Notes under the pieces: model-generated
Told to the model about the DNA's origin: nothing
The model's database searches: none
The model's input: only the letters and a program-made list of their open reading frames with translations
Part shown: positions 55,445 to 62,367 of the stretch, piece after piece
Position numbering within the stretch: position 1 is the stretch's first letter
How the letters are laid out: every line of letters begins with the position of its first letter
Translations under genes and position numbers: made by a program
Origin: a virus
IMG/VR virus record: IMGVR_UViG_3300020391_000005
Location: 1-64,000 of that record
Length of the DNA: 64,000 nucleotides
Strand: one strand, 5' to 3'

Positions 55445-57253
55445 ATGTCTATTTTACAAAAATTAACAGAAGGCGTTCAGAACCGTAATATGGAAGCTGA
55501 AGGAAACGCTCTTCTTCAAAAGTGGGAAGCAACTGGATTGCTTGAAGGTCTTAATGAAGGCCACAACAAGCAGGGAATGGCAGTTCTTCTCGAAAACCAG
55601 GCAAAAGAACTTCTTCGCGAAGCATCCGCAATGGGTAGCGGCGATGTTGAAGGTTTTGCGTCTGTAGCATTCCCAATCGTTCGCCGTGTTTTCGGCGGCT
55701 TGATTGCAAATGATCTTGTATCGGTACAGCCAATGAGCTTACCATCAGGACTTATTTTCTTTCTTGACTTTCTTAAGAGCCCAGACGTCCGTCCTAACCA
55801 GCCTGGTTCCGACCAGTCTGTATATGGCGGAAACGTCATCGGTAGCCAAATAACCGGTGGTGTCGATCTCGGTAGCGAGACAAAAGTTGAACCAGGTCAG
55901 TTCTATGATCTTGATACTGGCTTTTCTCACGCCACAGGTTCAGCTGTTGCTGCAAAAGACGCCAACAGCTACTCTGGAGGTCTTCAAGTAGATACAGTTC
56001 AAGTACAAAACAAGCTTGTTTCTGAACTTACAGAAGCAGAAAAGAAGCTAATTCGTTTTGATGCGGACTTGCTTGAAAACAATTCTGCAGATAAGATTGT
56101 AATCCTTGACTGTGATATTACAAAGCTTGATAACTTTAACAGAGATGCCGCAACTGCAGTTCATGCAGGTTCTGGTACGTCTATTAAGTTTGTTGATGAC
56201 TCGGTTGGCGATAACGTTATCACCGACGCCGGCGCAAATGTACGTCAAGTTCGAAGGCTTACTCAAGTTGTTGATAATGCAACGTTACGTATTGTACTCG
56301 TTGATCTCAGCGGTGCAGACATTGGACCAAGCGCCGGACAAACATGGGCCGCAGACGATGCCGTTGGTATCTTGGCATATCCATTTACCGATGATCGTGA
56401 AGCTGTAACGAACGGTCTTGGTGCAATCAACCTTGATACTACCGCAACAGGCTTTGGCATACCGCTTGAAAAGGCGCAAGACATGGCTGAAATCGATATT
56501 AAGGTCGATTCAATCGCCGTGACCGCACAGACCAAGAAGTTGAAGGCTAAGTGGACTCCTGAGTTGGGACAAGACCTTAATGCTTATCACAATTTGGATG
56601 CTGAGGTTGAGCTTACAGGTATTCTTTCAGAGCAAATCGCTCTAGAAATTGATCGTGAGCTTCTTGGTGATCTTGTTCAGGGTGCAAAGGCTGGTACACG
56701 TTACTGGAGCCGCGCCCCGGGTCTTTTCGTTGACTCACAAGGTAGAGAACTTGGTGCTTCTTCGGCAGCTCCTGACTTCACCGGTACAGTTAGCGAGTGG
56801 TATGAGACTCTCATTGAAACAATCAATGACGTAAGCGCTCAGATCCACAGAAAGACACTTCGTGGCGGTGCAAACTTTGTTGTTTGCTCTCCAGAGATTG
56901 CTAACATCCTTGAGTTCACAAGTGGTTTCCGCGCAAGCGTTACTGCTGATCAGGACCGAGGCACCATCGGCGCTATCCGCGCTGGTAGCTTGAGTAAGAA
57001 GTTTGACGTTTACGTTGATCCTTACTTCTTGCGTAACGTTATCCTCGTAGGTCGTAAGGGTAGCTCGTTCCTTGAGAGCGGCTTTGTATATGCTCCTTAT
57101 GTACCATTGCAGGTAACACCTACCATTTTCGGTACGGAAGACTTCGTACCACGTAAGGGCGTTATGACCCGTTACGCTAAGAAGATGGTACGACCTGATA
57201 TGTACGGTCTTGTTATTTGTCGTGGTCTCCTCGGTGAGGAAGGCTCTAAGTAA
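55445..57253 (+). CDS. 23: major capsid protein, T4 gp23-like
   Basis: The 602-residue protein forms the head lattice. The N-terminal part with VEGFASVAFPIVRRVFGGLI (residues 68-87) and VSVQPMSLPSGLIFFLDF (92-109) is characteristic of marine gp23, and the C-terminus (VPRKGVMTRYAKKMVRPDMYG) also matches. A likely gp21 cleavage site is L57-R58-E59 before A60, close to the T4 cut after residue 65. It is longer than T4 gp23 (521), with a variable Asp/Thr/Ala-rich insert near 130-290. Codon use is clearly less AT-rich than neighbours, with many C-ending and CGT codons, typical of very high expression. A terminator follows. Confidence 0.95.
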   Translation: MSILQKLTEGVQNRNMEAEGNALLQKWEATGLLEGLNEGHNKQGMAVLLENQAKELLREASAMGSGDVEGFASVAFPIVRRVFGGLIANDLVSVQPMSLPSGLIFFLDFLKSPDVRPNQPGSDQSVYGGNVIGSQITGGVDLGSETKVEPGQFYDLDTGFSHATGSAVAAKDANSYSGGLQVDTVQVQNKLVSELTEAEKKLIRFDADLLENNSADKIVILDCDITKLDNFNRDAATAVHAGSGTSIKFVDDSVGDNVITDAGANVRQVRRLTQVVDNATLRIVLVDLSGADIGPSAGQTWAADDAVGILAYPFTDDREAVTNGLGAINLDTTATGFGIPLEKAQDMAEIDIKVDSIAVTAQTKKLKAKWTPELGQDLNAYHNLDAEVELTGILSEQIALEIDRELLGDLVQGAKAGTRYWSRAPGLFVDSQGRELGASSAAPDFTGTVSEWYETLIETINDVSAQIHRKTLRGGANFVVCSPEIANILEFTSGFRASVTADQDRGTIGAIRAGSLSKKFDVYVDPYFLRNVILVGRKGSSFLESGFVYAPYVPLQVTPTIFGTEDFVPRKGVMTRYAKKMVRPDMYGLVICRGLLGEEGSK

Positions 57254-57279
57254 TAAAACTTAGCAACAGCCAAAAGATT

Positions 57280-57317
57280 AAGCCTCATCATTAATTTGGT
57301 GGGGCTTTTCTTTTTTC
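57280..57317 (+). terminator. rho-independent terminator after the capsid gene
   Basis: AAGCCTCATCA (57280-57290) pairs with TGGTGGGGCTT (57297-57307) through 11 pairs including two G-U, around the loop TTAATT, followed by TTCTTTTTTC. It lies 26 bases after the capsid stop codon and should end the capsid transcript or reduce read-through. Confidence 0.9.
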
Positions 57318-57323
57318 TGAAAG

Positions 57324-57334
57324 CTATTTATTAT
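57324..57334 (+). promoter_or_regulatory. recurrent intergenic motif CTATTTATTAT, copy 3
   Basis: Third exact copy, only seven bases after the terminator U-tract and 125 bases before the next gene. A promoter immediately after a terminator is the expected arrangement, and it would produce a leader containing the structured region at 57344-57435. It continues as TATAACTTG, a string also found at 58543-58551. Confidence 0.5.
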
Positions 57335-57343
57335 AACTTGGAA

Positions 57344-57435
57344 TAACCTCCTGGGTCGTAAAGCCACTGGCCCTTGAAGAGATACAACAGAGGTGGCTGG
57401 TTGTGTTTCGTGGAAGTTCGAGGTTAACGTTAACC
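57344..57435 (+). ncRNA. structured leader or small RNA candidate
   Basis: Between the capsid terminator and ATG 57459 is a region, less AT-rich than its surroundings, with nested complementarity: TAACCTC (57344-57350) with GAGGTTA (57420-57426), and inside it AGCCAC (57362-57367) with GTGGCT (57393-57398). The 3' end is a perfect 14-base palindrome, GGTTAACGTTAACC (57422-57435), which competes with the outer stem. The layout suggests a switchable 5' leader or a separate RNA. It is not a tRNA. There is no open frame of note. Confidence 0.45.
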
Positions 57436-57458
57436 ACATAATAAGGAGGAAATAAATT

Positions 57459-58043
57459 ATGGGTAGTAGAAGATTAGGTAGAAGGAGATTATTCTCTTTA
57501 GATAAAGCAGGTCAGGAAGTAGACCTCGGTGCCGGAGAAGGAATTAAAGACGCTATTGTGTCAACAACACAAAAAAGAGAAGGTCATCAAATAATCACAG
57601 AAATTGCATTAGACCTTGGTACGTCGAAGGCTGAAATAAAAACCTCAGGTACCGGAGGCAACGGCGCGAGGAAGCCTTTCGGTGTTGCTGACAAGGAGGC
57701 TAGTATAGGACAGTTAACAGTAGCAAAGGTTGGGGTAGTCAATGAAGTGAGAGTTCAGGTCTTAGAAGCCATAGTCGGTGGTACCACCACATTTGATCTT
57801 GAGAGCGCCAACGATGGAGTTGGTAAATCAGGCGCTGTCGGGGCCCTAGGTACGGGCAACACTGCTCAACTCGACGCTATAACAAACACTGTCGGTGTAG
57901 ACATATCAAAATTGTTTGACGCTAACGAGCTAGCAGATAAATTTCTTTATGTTTGCCAGGGTGAAGACGACAACGCTGCAGCACTCACAGCTGGAAAGCT
58001 TCTTATTACGATCTATGGGGCTGCGGTCCCAGCGGATCTGTAA
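57459..58043 (+). CDS. abundant virion-type protein downstream of capsid gene
   Basis: The 194-residue protein starts with a basic stretch (GSRRLGRRRLFSLDKAGQ) and continues as a Gly/Ala/Thr/Val-rich, beta-type sequence (TSKAEIKTSGTGGNGARKPF; NEVRVQVLEAIVGGTTTFDL) ending ITIYGAAVPADL. It has a strong ribosome-binding site (AAGGAGG, 57443-57449) and less AT-biased codons, both signs of high expression. A head decoration or minor capsid role is likely by position and composition, but I do not recognise the family. The next gene starts 13 bases downstream. Confidence 0.65.
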   Translation: MGSRRLGRRRLFSLDKAGQEVDLGAGEGIKDAIVSTTQKREGHQIITEIALDLGTSKAEIKTSGTGGNGARKPFGVADKEASIGQLTVAKVGVVNEVRVQVLEAIVGGTTTFDLESANDGVGKSGAVGALGTGNTAQLDAITNTVGVDISKLFDANELADKFLYVCQGEDDNAAALTAGKLLITIYGAAVPADL

Positions 58044-58056
58044 GGAGGAGTGAATC

Positions 58057-58167
58057 ATGTCTAGAGCAAGAAGAGCGAAAGCGAGAAAATCTACCTCTAA
58101 AAAGGCACCACCAAAAAAGGTGAAGAAGGCCGAAAAGCCAAAGGCTGAAGAGGTCAAAGAAGAGTAA
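58057..58167 (+). CDS. 36-residue lysine/arginine-rich protein
   Basis: This short frame begins at ATG 58057 after the strong ribosome-binding site TAAGGAGGAG and ends at TAA 58165-58167, directly before a terminator. The product is extremely basic at the start (MSRARRAKARKSTSKK), then a Lys/Pro/Glu tail, and resembles a histone-H1-like or ribosomal-protein-like tail. It may bind DNA, RNA or the acidic inner capsid surface. The good initiation signal and closely bracketed position make it a convincing gene. Confidence 0.7.
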   Translation: MSRARRAKARKSTSKKAPPKKVKKAEKPKAEEVKEE

Positions 58168-58176
58168 AACCTTCAC

Positions 58177-58202
58177 GCCCCCCTGCAAAGGGGGGCTTTT
58201 TA
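58177..58202 (+). terminator. strong rho-independent terminator
   Basis: GCCCCCCT (58177-58184) pairs perfectly with AGGGGGGC (58189-58196) around a GCAA tetraloop, followed by TTTTTA. It ends the short transcription unit of the two genes after the capsid gene. It is the most GC-rich stem in the window. Confidence 0.95.
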
Positions 58203-58221
58203 TTTCACGAAAGGAAAAACA

Positions 58222-58503
58222 ATGGGAAAGAAAAAGAAAGCAATCTTAAAAAATAAGAGAATTGGAAATTTAGGCAAGTATGCAGCAAAGTTTTCAGCAT
58301 TAATAAAAACAACCACAGAAATTATAGAAGATAAAGTAGAAGAAGTTTTAGACAAGGTGGAAGAAACTTTGGACAAGACTCAAGAAATTATAGATTCTGC
58401 AAAGGAAGAGCCAAAGGTTGAGAAACCAAAGACCACAACGAAAAAGAAAACTACCCCTACAACACGTAGAAAGCGAACCACTAAAACTAAAACAGACACC
58501 TAG
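58222..58503 (+). CDS. small Lys-rich protein with helical centre and basic tail
   Basis: The 93-residue protein has a basic start (MGKKKKAILKNKRIG), an amphipathic acidic/basic helix at about 28-65 (DKVEEVLDKVEETLDKTQE) and a Lys/Thr/Arg/Pro tail (KTTTKKKTTPTTRRKRTTKT) like the C-terminus of histone H1. It probably binds nucleic acid and might help DNA condensation in the head. The tail resembles that of the 36-residue protein just upstream, though a terminator separates the genes. AAAGGAAA precedes ATG 58222. Confidence 0.65.
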   Translation: MGKKKKAILKNKRIGNLGKYAAKFSALIKTTTEIIEDKVEEVLDKVEETLDKTQEIIDSAKEEPKVEKPKTTTKKKTTPTTRRKRTTKTKTDT

Positions 58504-58564
58504 GTGAAATGCTATCTTGAACAACTAGTTATAATGAATAGCTATAACTTGTGAGGGTCTATGC

Positions 58565-59824
58565 ATGTCAGCACCAATTTTAACACCGGCAAGTACTTTG
58601 TCTGCGATTGTCTTACCTATAACAGGCACGTTATCAAATGTAAATGATACATTGCCATATAAAATTTATTCAGATACATCTTCGCCTTTGTTTTCATCAG
58701 CTTTTGTGAGTGGTGCTGTTGACCAAGTTTCATATGTATTTAAGAAACTTGGAGGCGATATATTAGATGTTGAGCTAACAGAAGGTAATGTTTATACTGC
58801 ATATGAAGAATCGGTATTAGAATACTCTTACCTTGTAAATGTCCACCAAGCATCTAATATTTTATCTGATGCACTAGGAAATACTACAGGGTCTTTTGAT
58901 TCAAAGGGTAACATTCAAGCTGGATCTTTATCTTCATCTTTAGGTGGTGAACATGTAGCTTTAAAATATCCAAAATTTGATTATAGTATGACAAGGAGAA
59001 TTTCAGATGGTATTGGTTCTGAAGTTGGTTTAAATGGTTCTGTTCAGTTTTCTGCTTCGTTTGATATTGTTAGAAATCAGCAAGATTATGATTTGCAAGA
59101 AATTGTATCTACATCCACAGCATATTCCGGATCGGTCGCCGGGAAAAAGATTTTAATAAAAAAGGTTTTTTATAAAACGCCTCACGCGATGTGGAGGTTC
59201 TATGGCTACTATGGAGGCTTAAATGTGGTTGGGAATCTACACAACTATGGTCAATTTTCAGATGATTCTACATTTCAACTTGTTCCTACATGGCAAAACA
59301 AGCAACAAGCTTTGGCTTTTGAAGATGCAATATATACAAGGATGTCTCACTTTTCTTATGAGTTAAGGAACAATAAATTAAGATTATTTCCAATACCATT
59401 GCATGGCACACCAGAATCAATGTGGGTTGAATTTTCGATACCGACTGATATTTGGGATAATACTGAAACAGAAACTGATGGTATTAATAACATGAATACT
59501 TTGCCACTGGGTAATTTGCCTTTTGAAAATATAAACGCAATAGGAAAGCAATGGATTCGTAGGTTTGCATTATCACTTTGTAAAGAAATGCTAGGACAGG
59601 TAAGGTCTAAATTTGGAAACATACCAATACCAGGAGATCAAGTAACTCTTAATGGAACTGCCCTTTTATCAGAAGCAAAAGCAGAACAAGATAAGCTAAG
59701 AGAGGAGCTTAAAACCACCTTAGCAGAATTAACTTACGCTAAACTAGCGGAAAAAGATGCAACAATGTTAGATAATACAGAAAAGGTATTAGATAAAGTG
59801 CCAAATTATATTTTCGTGGGGTAG
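58565..59824 (+). CDS. 13: neck protein, T4 gp13-like
   Basis: The 419-residue protein precedes gp14- and gp15-like genes, as in the T4 order 13-14-15. I recall marine gp13 having the blocks AYEESVLEYSYLVNVHQASN (near residue 75) and a C-terminal helical region with QWIRRFALSLCKEMLGQVRS and IPIPGDQVTLNGTALLSEAK, ending PNYIFVG. gp13 sits under the portal and joins the completed head to the tail. T4 gp13 has 309 residues, so this form is longer, with an inserted Ser/Gly region. The 61 bases upstream contain a weak inverted repeat AGTTATA/TATAACT and a weak GTGAGGG ribosome-binding site. Confidence 0.7.
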   Translation: MSAPILTPASTLSAIVLPITGTLSNVNDTLPYKIYSDTSSPLFSSAFVSGAVDQVSYVFKKLGGDILDVELTEGNVYTAYEESVLEYSYLVNVHQASNILSDALGNTTGSFDSKGNIQAGSLSSSLGGEHVALKYPKFDYSMTRRISDGIGSEVGLNGSVQFSASFDIVRNQQDYDLQEIVSTSTAYSGSVAGKKILIKKVFYKTPHAMWRFYGYYGGLNVVGNLHNYGQFSDDSTFQLVPTWQNKQQALAFEDAIYTRMSHFSYELRNNKLRLFPIPLHGTPESMWVEFSIPTDIWDNTETETDGINNMNTLPLGNLPFENINAIGKQWIRRFALSLCKEMLGQVRSKFGNIPIPGDQVTLNGTALLSEAKAEQDKLREELKTTLAELTYAKLAEKDATMLDNTEKVLDKVPNYIFVG

Positions 59825-59829
59825 TGTGA

Positions 59830-60318
59830 ATGTCAGATGATAATAAATGGGAACAACCAGCACAGCCACCTCCACCTCTTTTTACTGGAAAAAAAGAGAA
59901 AGACTTTGTTAAACAAGTAAATGACGAAGTTATAGAGAGAGTTGTCGGTCAGACTATAGCTTACTATCCAGTTAGTTTGGAACATACTAATTTTCATCCG
60001 ATATACGGCGAGGCAATAGAAAAAAGTTTTTTAAATCCGATTAGAGTTTATGCAATGGTTAAGTATGAATCGCAAAATACTACAACAACGCCATTAGGCG
60101 TAGATAGAGTGGAAAAAATAAGTGTTTTCTTTCATAAAAGAAGGCTATCAGAAGATCAAGATCTTTTTGTTAGAGAGGGAGATTTTGTTCAATATGGAGA
60201 ACACTTTTATGAAATTCTTAGTTTGGTAGAACCAAAATGGCTTTTCGGTCAAGTAGAGTCAAGGTTTGAAATTGCTGCATCATGTATTAGGGCTAGAGAG
60301 GGCTTATTTAATGTCTAA
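59830..60318 (+). CDS. putative neck/head-closure protein (gp14-like position)
   Basis: The 162-residue protein has a Pro-rich start (QPAQPPPPLFTGKK) and a compact beta domain (KISVFFHKRRLSEDQDLFVR; EGDFVQYGEHFYEILSLVEP) like the small barrels of head-closure and stopper proteins. It lies between gp13- and gp15-like genes where T4 has gp14, and it is shorter than gp14 (256). The function is therefore inferred from position and fold impression. It overlaps the gp15-like gene by eight bases. Confidence 0.6.
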   Translation: MSDDNKWEQPAQPPPPLFTGKKEKDFVKQVNDEVIERVVGQTIAYYPVSLEHTNFHPIYGEAIEKSFLNPIRVYAMVKYESQNTTTTPLGVDRVEKISVFFHKRRLSEDQDLFVREGDFVQYGEHFYEILSLVEPKWLFGQVESRFEIAASCIRAREGLFNV

Positions 60319-61555
60319 AAAAATAACAGATCAAGAATCATCACTAAGAAAAGTACATTTTGAGCCGTCGACGTTGGAAACTATAGATAAATCCATGCTT
60401 AATTATATAGAAGGTTTAGATCTCTTTACTAACACTAATACTGGATGGCGGAAGGTGCCGATAATTTGGGGCTCTGCAGAGAGATCATATCAAGCAAAAA
60501 AACACAGTGAAGTTAGAGATACTCAAGGTATGTTAATTTTACCTATCATAACAATAAGAAGAATGTCAGTTGAAAAAGATATGGCGAGTAAAGGTGTTTT
60601 TCATGGAACAATTCCAGATTTCAAAGATCAGCAGGGAGGTACATTAGCTGTCTCCAGAGTTATATACCAAGAAAAAACCTCAAAATTTGCAGATGCGGAT
60701 GCTCTTAGATTACATAACCAATCTAATTACCCTAGACCTAACGCAAAGATTGTATATAGAACAGTGTCTGTACCAATGCCAGTTAATGTTACGGTTATGT
60801 ATGAGATAACTGTTAGGACAGAATATCAGCAACAGCTAAATCAACTAGTTCTTCCTTTTATAACTAACCCTGGAACGATAAACTACATTAGATTGTTTGA
60901 AGGTGATCATCGATTTGAAGGTTTTATCCAGGGCAATTTTTCATCAAATGATAATTTATCAGATTTTTCATCCGACGAAAGAAAATTTGAATTAAAAATT
61001 CCCATAAAAGTGATAGGATATCTTGTAGGCCAAAGTGATAATAGAGACAAGCCTCATTATGCTATTAGAGAAAATGCTGTGGAAGTAAAAATACCAAGAG
61101 AAAGAATCTCTTTGAACGAAATACCAGAACATGAGTATGGAGCTTATTACGGACTCTCAGGTGTACCTGGTAACATTATTCATCCTGGTTTTCCAACCCC
61201 TTTTATTTTATCTAACGTTCCAGCGGTCGGCGCTGGTTCAAGCACGGGAGGCGGAGGCGGTGGAGGCTCTTCTACCTCTGGCAATATCATTACAACAGAA
61301 AACTTTAGCGAAACTTTATCTAATAATATGGTAATCCGTGAAGTTTTGAAGTTAGACGGTGCTGCCCCACCAGACCCTAGGCAATACACTGTTACTGCAG
61401 CGACTGTAAGAGCAAACACTGAGTCCGTATATGTAAACGGCATGATTCAAGCAGTTGGTGCATCTAACGATTATACTATAAGTGGGAATATTATAACTTT
61501 TACATATGATATAATAGATAAAGATTCTATTTATGTAACCTACATAAAAGGTTAG
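60311..61555 (+). CDS. 15: tail sheath terminator, T4 gp15-like, with fused adhesin-like domain
   Basis: From ATG 60311 the protein has 414 residues. Residues 30-290 resemble T4 gp15, the ring that caps tube and sheath and binds the head: WRKVPIIWGSAERSYQAKKH, MLILPIITIRRMSVEKD, and VTVMYEITVRTEYQQQLNQL followed by PFIT match the order of elements in gp15. T4 gp15 is 272 residues and ends there. This one continues with a glycine linker (seven Gly near 313-319) into an 85-residue beta domain (SVYVNGMIQAVGASNDYTIS, ITFTYDII..DSIYVTYIKG) like those at phage fibre tips. An alternative start at 60266 is deep in the previous gene. Confidence 0.75.
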   Translation: MSKKITDQESSLRKVHFEPSTLETIDKSMLNYIEGLDLFTNTNTGWRKVPIIWGSAERSYQAKKHSEVRDTQGMLILPIITIRRMSVEKDMASKGVFHGTIPDFKDQQGGTLAVSRVIYQEKTSKFADADALRLHNQSNYPRPNAKIVYRTVSVPMPVNVTVMYEITVRTEYQQQLNQLVLPFITNPGTINYIRLFEGDHRFEGFIQGNFSSNDNLSDFSSDERKFELKIPIKVIGYLVGQSDNRDKPHYAIRENAVEVKIPRERISLNEIPEHEYGAYYGLSGVPGNIIHPGFPTPFILSNVPAVGAGSSTGGGGGGGSSTSGNIITTENFSETLSNNMVIREVLKLDGAAPPDPRQYTVTAATVRANTESVYVNGMIQAVGASNDYTISGNIITFTYDIIDKDSIYVTYIKG

Positions 61556-61579
61556 TGACAAAAAAGAAAGGAAAAAACA

Positions 61580-61927
61580 ATGTCATCAGAAAATACAACA
61601 GAAGAATTACTAAATGAAAATAATGAAGAGAGTCAAGAAACATTTGACCCTTCTGAAATAGTAGAGGTTCCTTGGGAACAGGTAGAAAAGCTTTACAACC
61701 AAAGAAATGCTGTAATACAATTTGAAAAAGATGTTTCAGACTTTATATTACAGTCAGAAAAGCAAAAAAATAGATTATTAAGTCAATTATCAGAAGCAGA
61801 AAGAGGCTTATATTCCACAGCAACAGAGCTTCAACAGGAAATGAGTTTAAGTTCAGATCTTACTTATGAATTAAAAATGCCAGCTTCTCCTGGAGAAAAG
61901 GCATACTTTATAAGAAAAGACTCGTAA
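61580..61927 (+). CDS. acidic coiled-coil protein, unknown
   Basis: The 115-residue protein has a Glu/Asn/Thr-rich disordered start, a central helix suited to coiled-coil pairing at about 38-90 (EQVEKLYNQRNAVIQFEKDV; SEKQKNRLLSQLSEAERGLY) and the end LKMPASPGEKAYFIRKDS. There is no membrane segment or enzyme motif. The ribosome-binding site is AAGGAAA. It lies between tail-completion genes and a DUF5659-like gene. It may be a tail assembly chaperone or a minor structural protein; neither is shown. Confidence 0.6.
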   Translation: MSSENTTEELLNENNEESQETFDPSEIVEVPWEQVEKLYNQRNAVIQFEKDVSDFILQSEKQKNRLLSQLSEAERGLYSTATELQQEMSLSSDLTYELKMPASPGEKAYFIRKDS

Positions 61928-61939
61928 ATCTCAATACTT

Positions 61940-61970
61940 TTGAACTAGTTATGGTATCTATATATATAAT
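61940..61970 (+). promoter_or_regulatory. possible sigma70-type promoter
   Basis: TTGAAC (61940-61945) is followed by overlapping -10 candidates: TATATA at 61963-61968 (spacing 17) and TATAAT at 61965-61970 (spacing 19). It lies in the 63-base gap before ATG 61991. A related AACTAGTTAT string occurs in the gap at 58523-58532. It is plausible but AT-rich gaps give such matches by chance. Confidence 0.4.
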
Positions 61971-61990
61971 ATTTATTAGGGTGAGATGAT

Positions 61991-62227
61991 ATGGAGAACC
62001 AAAAAAATTTAAATACTTACGCTACTAGTGACATCGGCATCGCAGCTTACTTACAACTTAAAAAATTTAAATTATTACAATGCAAGCGTTTAGTATCGGG
62101 TAAATTTTATTTTTGTTTTGAAGACGAAAATATAGAGTGTCCCACAATAGCATTGGAATATTTAGATTCAGACTTTTGTCGGTTTGACAATAATGTTCGA
62201 AACCTTAAAAAAATATTATTTTCATAA
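61991..62227 (+). CDS. DUF5659-like small protein
   Basis: The 78-residue protein fits the DUF5659 pattern: TYATSDIGIAAYLQLKKFKL at residues 9-28, a KFYFCFEDE strand, and a final region with RNLKKILFS. The family is common in phages and some bacteria and its function is unknown. It contains several cysteines but no paired CxxC. Its upstream GGGTGAGATGAT is a modest ribosome-binding site. It may be transcribed from its own promoter in the gap before it. Confidence 0.7.
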   Translation: MENQKNLNTYATSDIGIAAYLQLKKFKLLQCKRLVSGKFYFCFEDENIECPTIALEYLDSDFCRFDNNVRNLKKILFS

Positions 62228-62367
62228 TTTTATATTCTATTTAAAGAAGACAGTTTTTTTCTTTTATTAAAATCCCCTATTTTATAATATTACATTACCT
62301 TTATTCCATTCAAATTTGTTTATTAATATAATATTGAATATTGAACATATTTAGGAGGTAATAAAAT
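62228..62367. other. AT-rich intergenic region before the tail fibre gene
   Basis: This 140-base gap is almost all A and T, with a C-run (AATCCCCTATTTTATAATATTAC, split here by description) near 62271-62293 and overlapping TAATATTGAATATTGAA repeats near 62330-62345. TATTTTATAAT-like strings may serve as promoter elements for the fibre gene. I see no coding frame and no convincing terminator. Confidence 0.4.

Noticed and set aside
57344-57426. Possible tRNA, because of an 83-base span closed by a 7-base stem
   Set aside because: No T-arm with GTTC-A-type loop next to the 3' strand, no proper D-arm and no anticodon stem of five pairs. The structure is kept only as a leader candidate.
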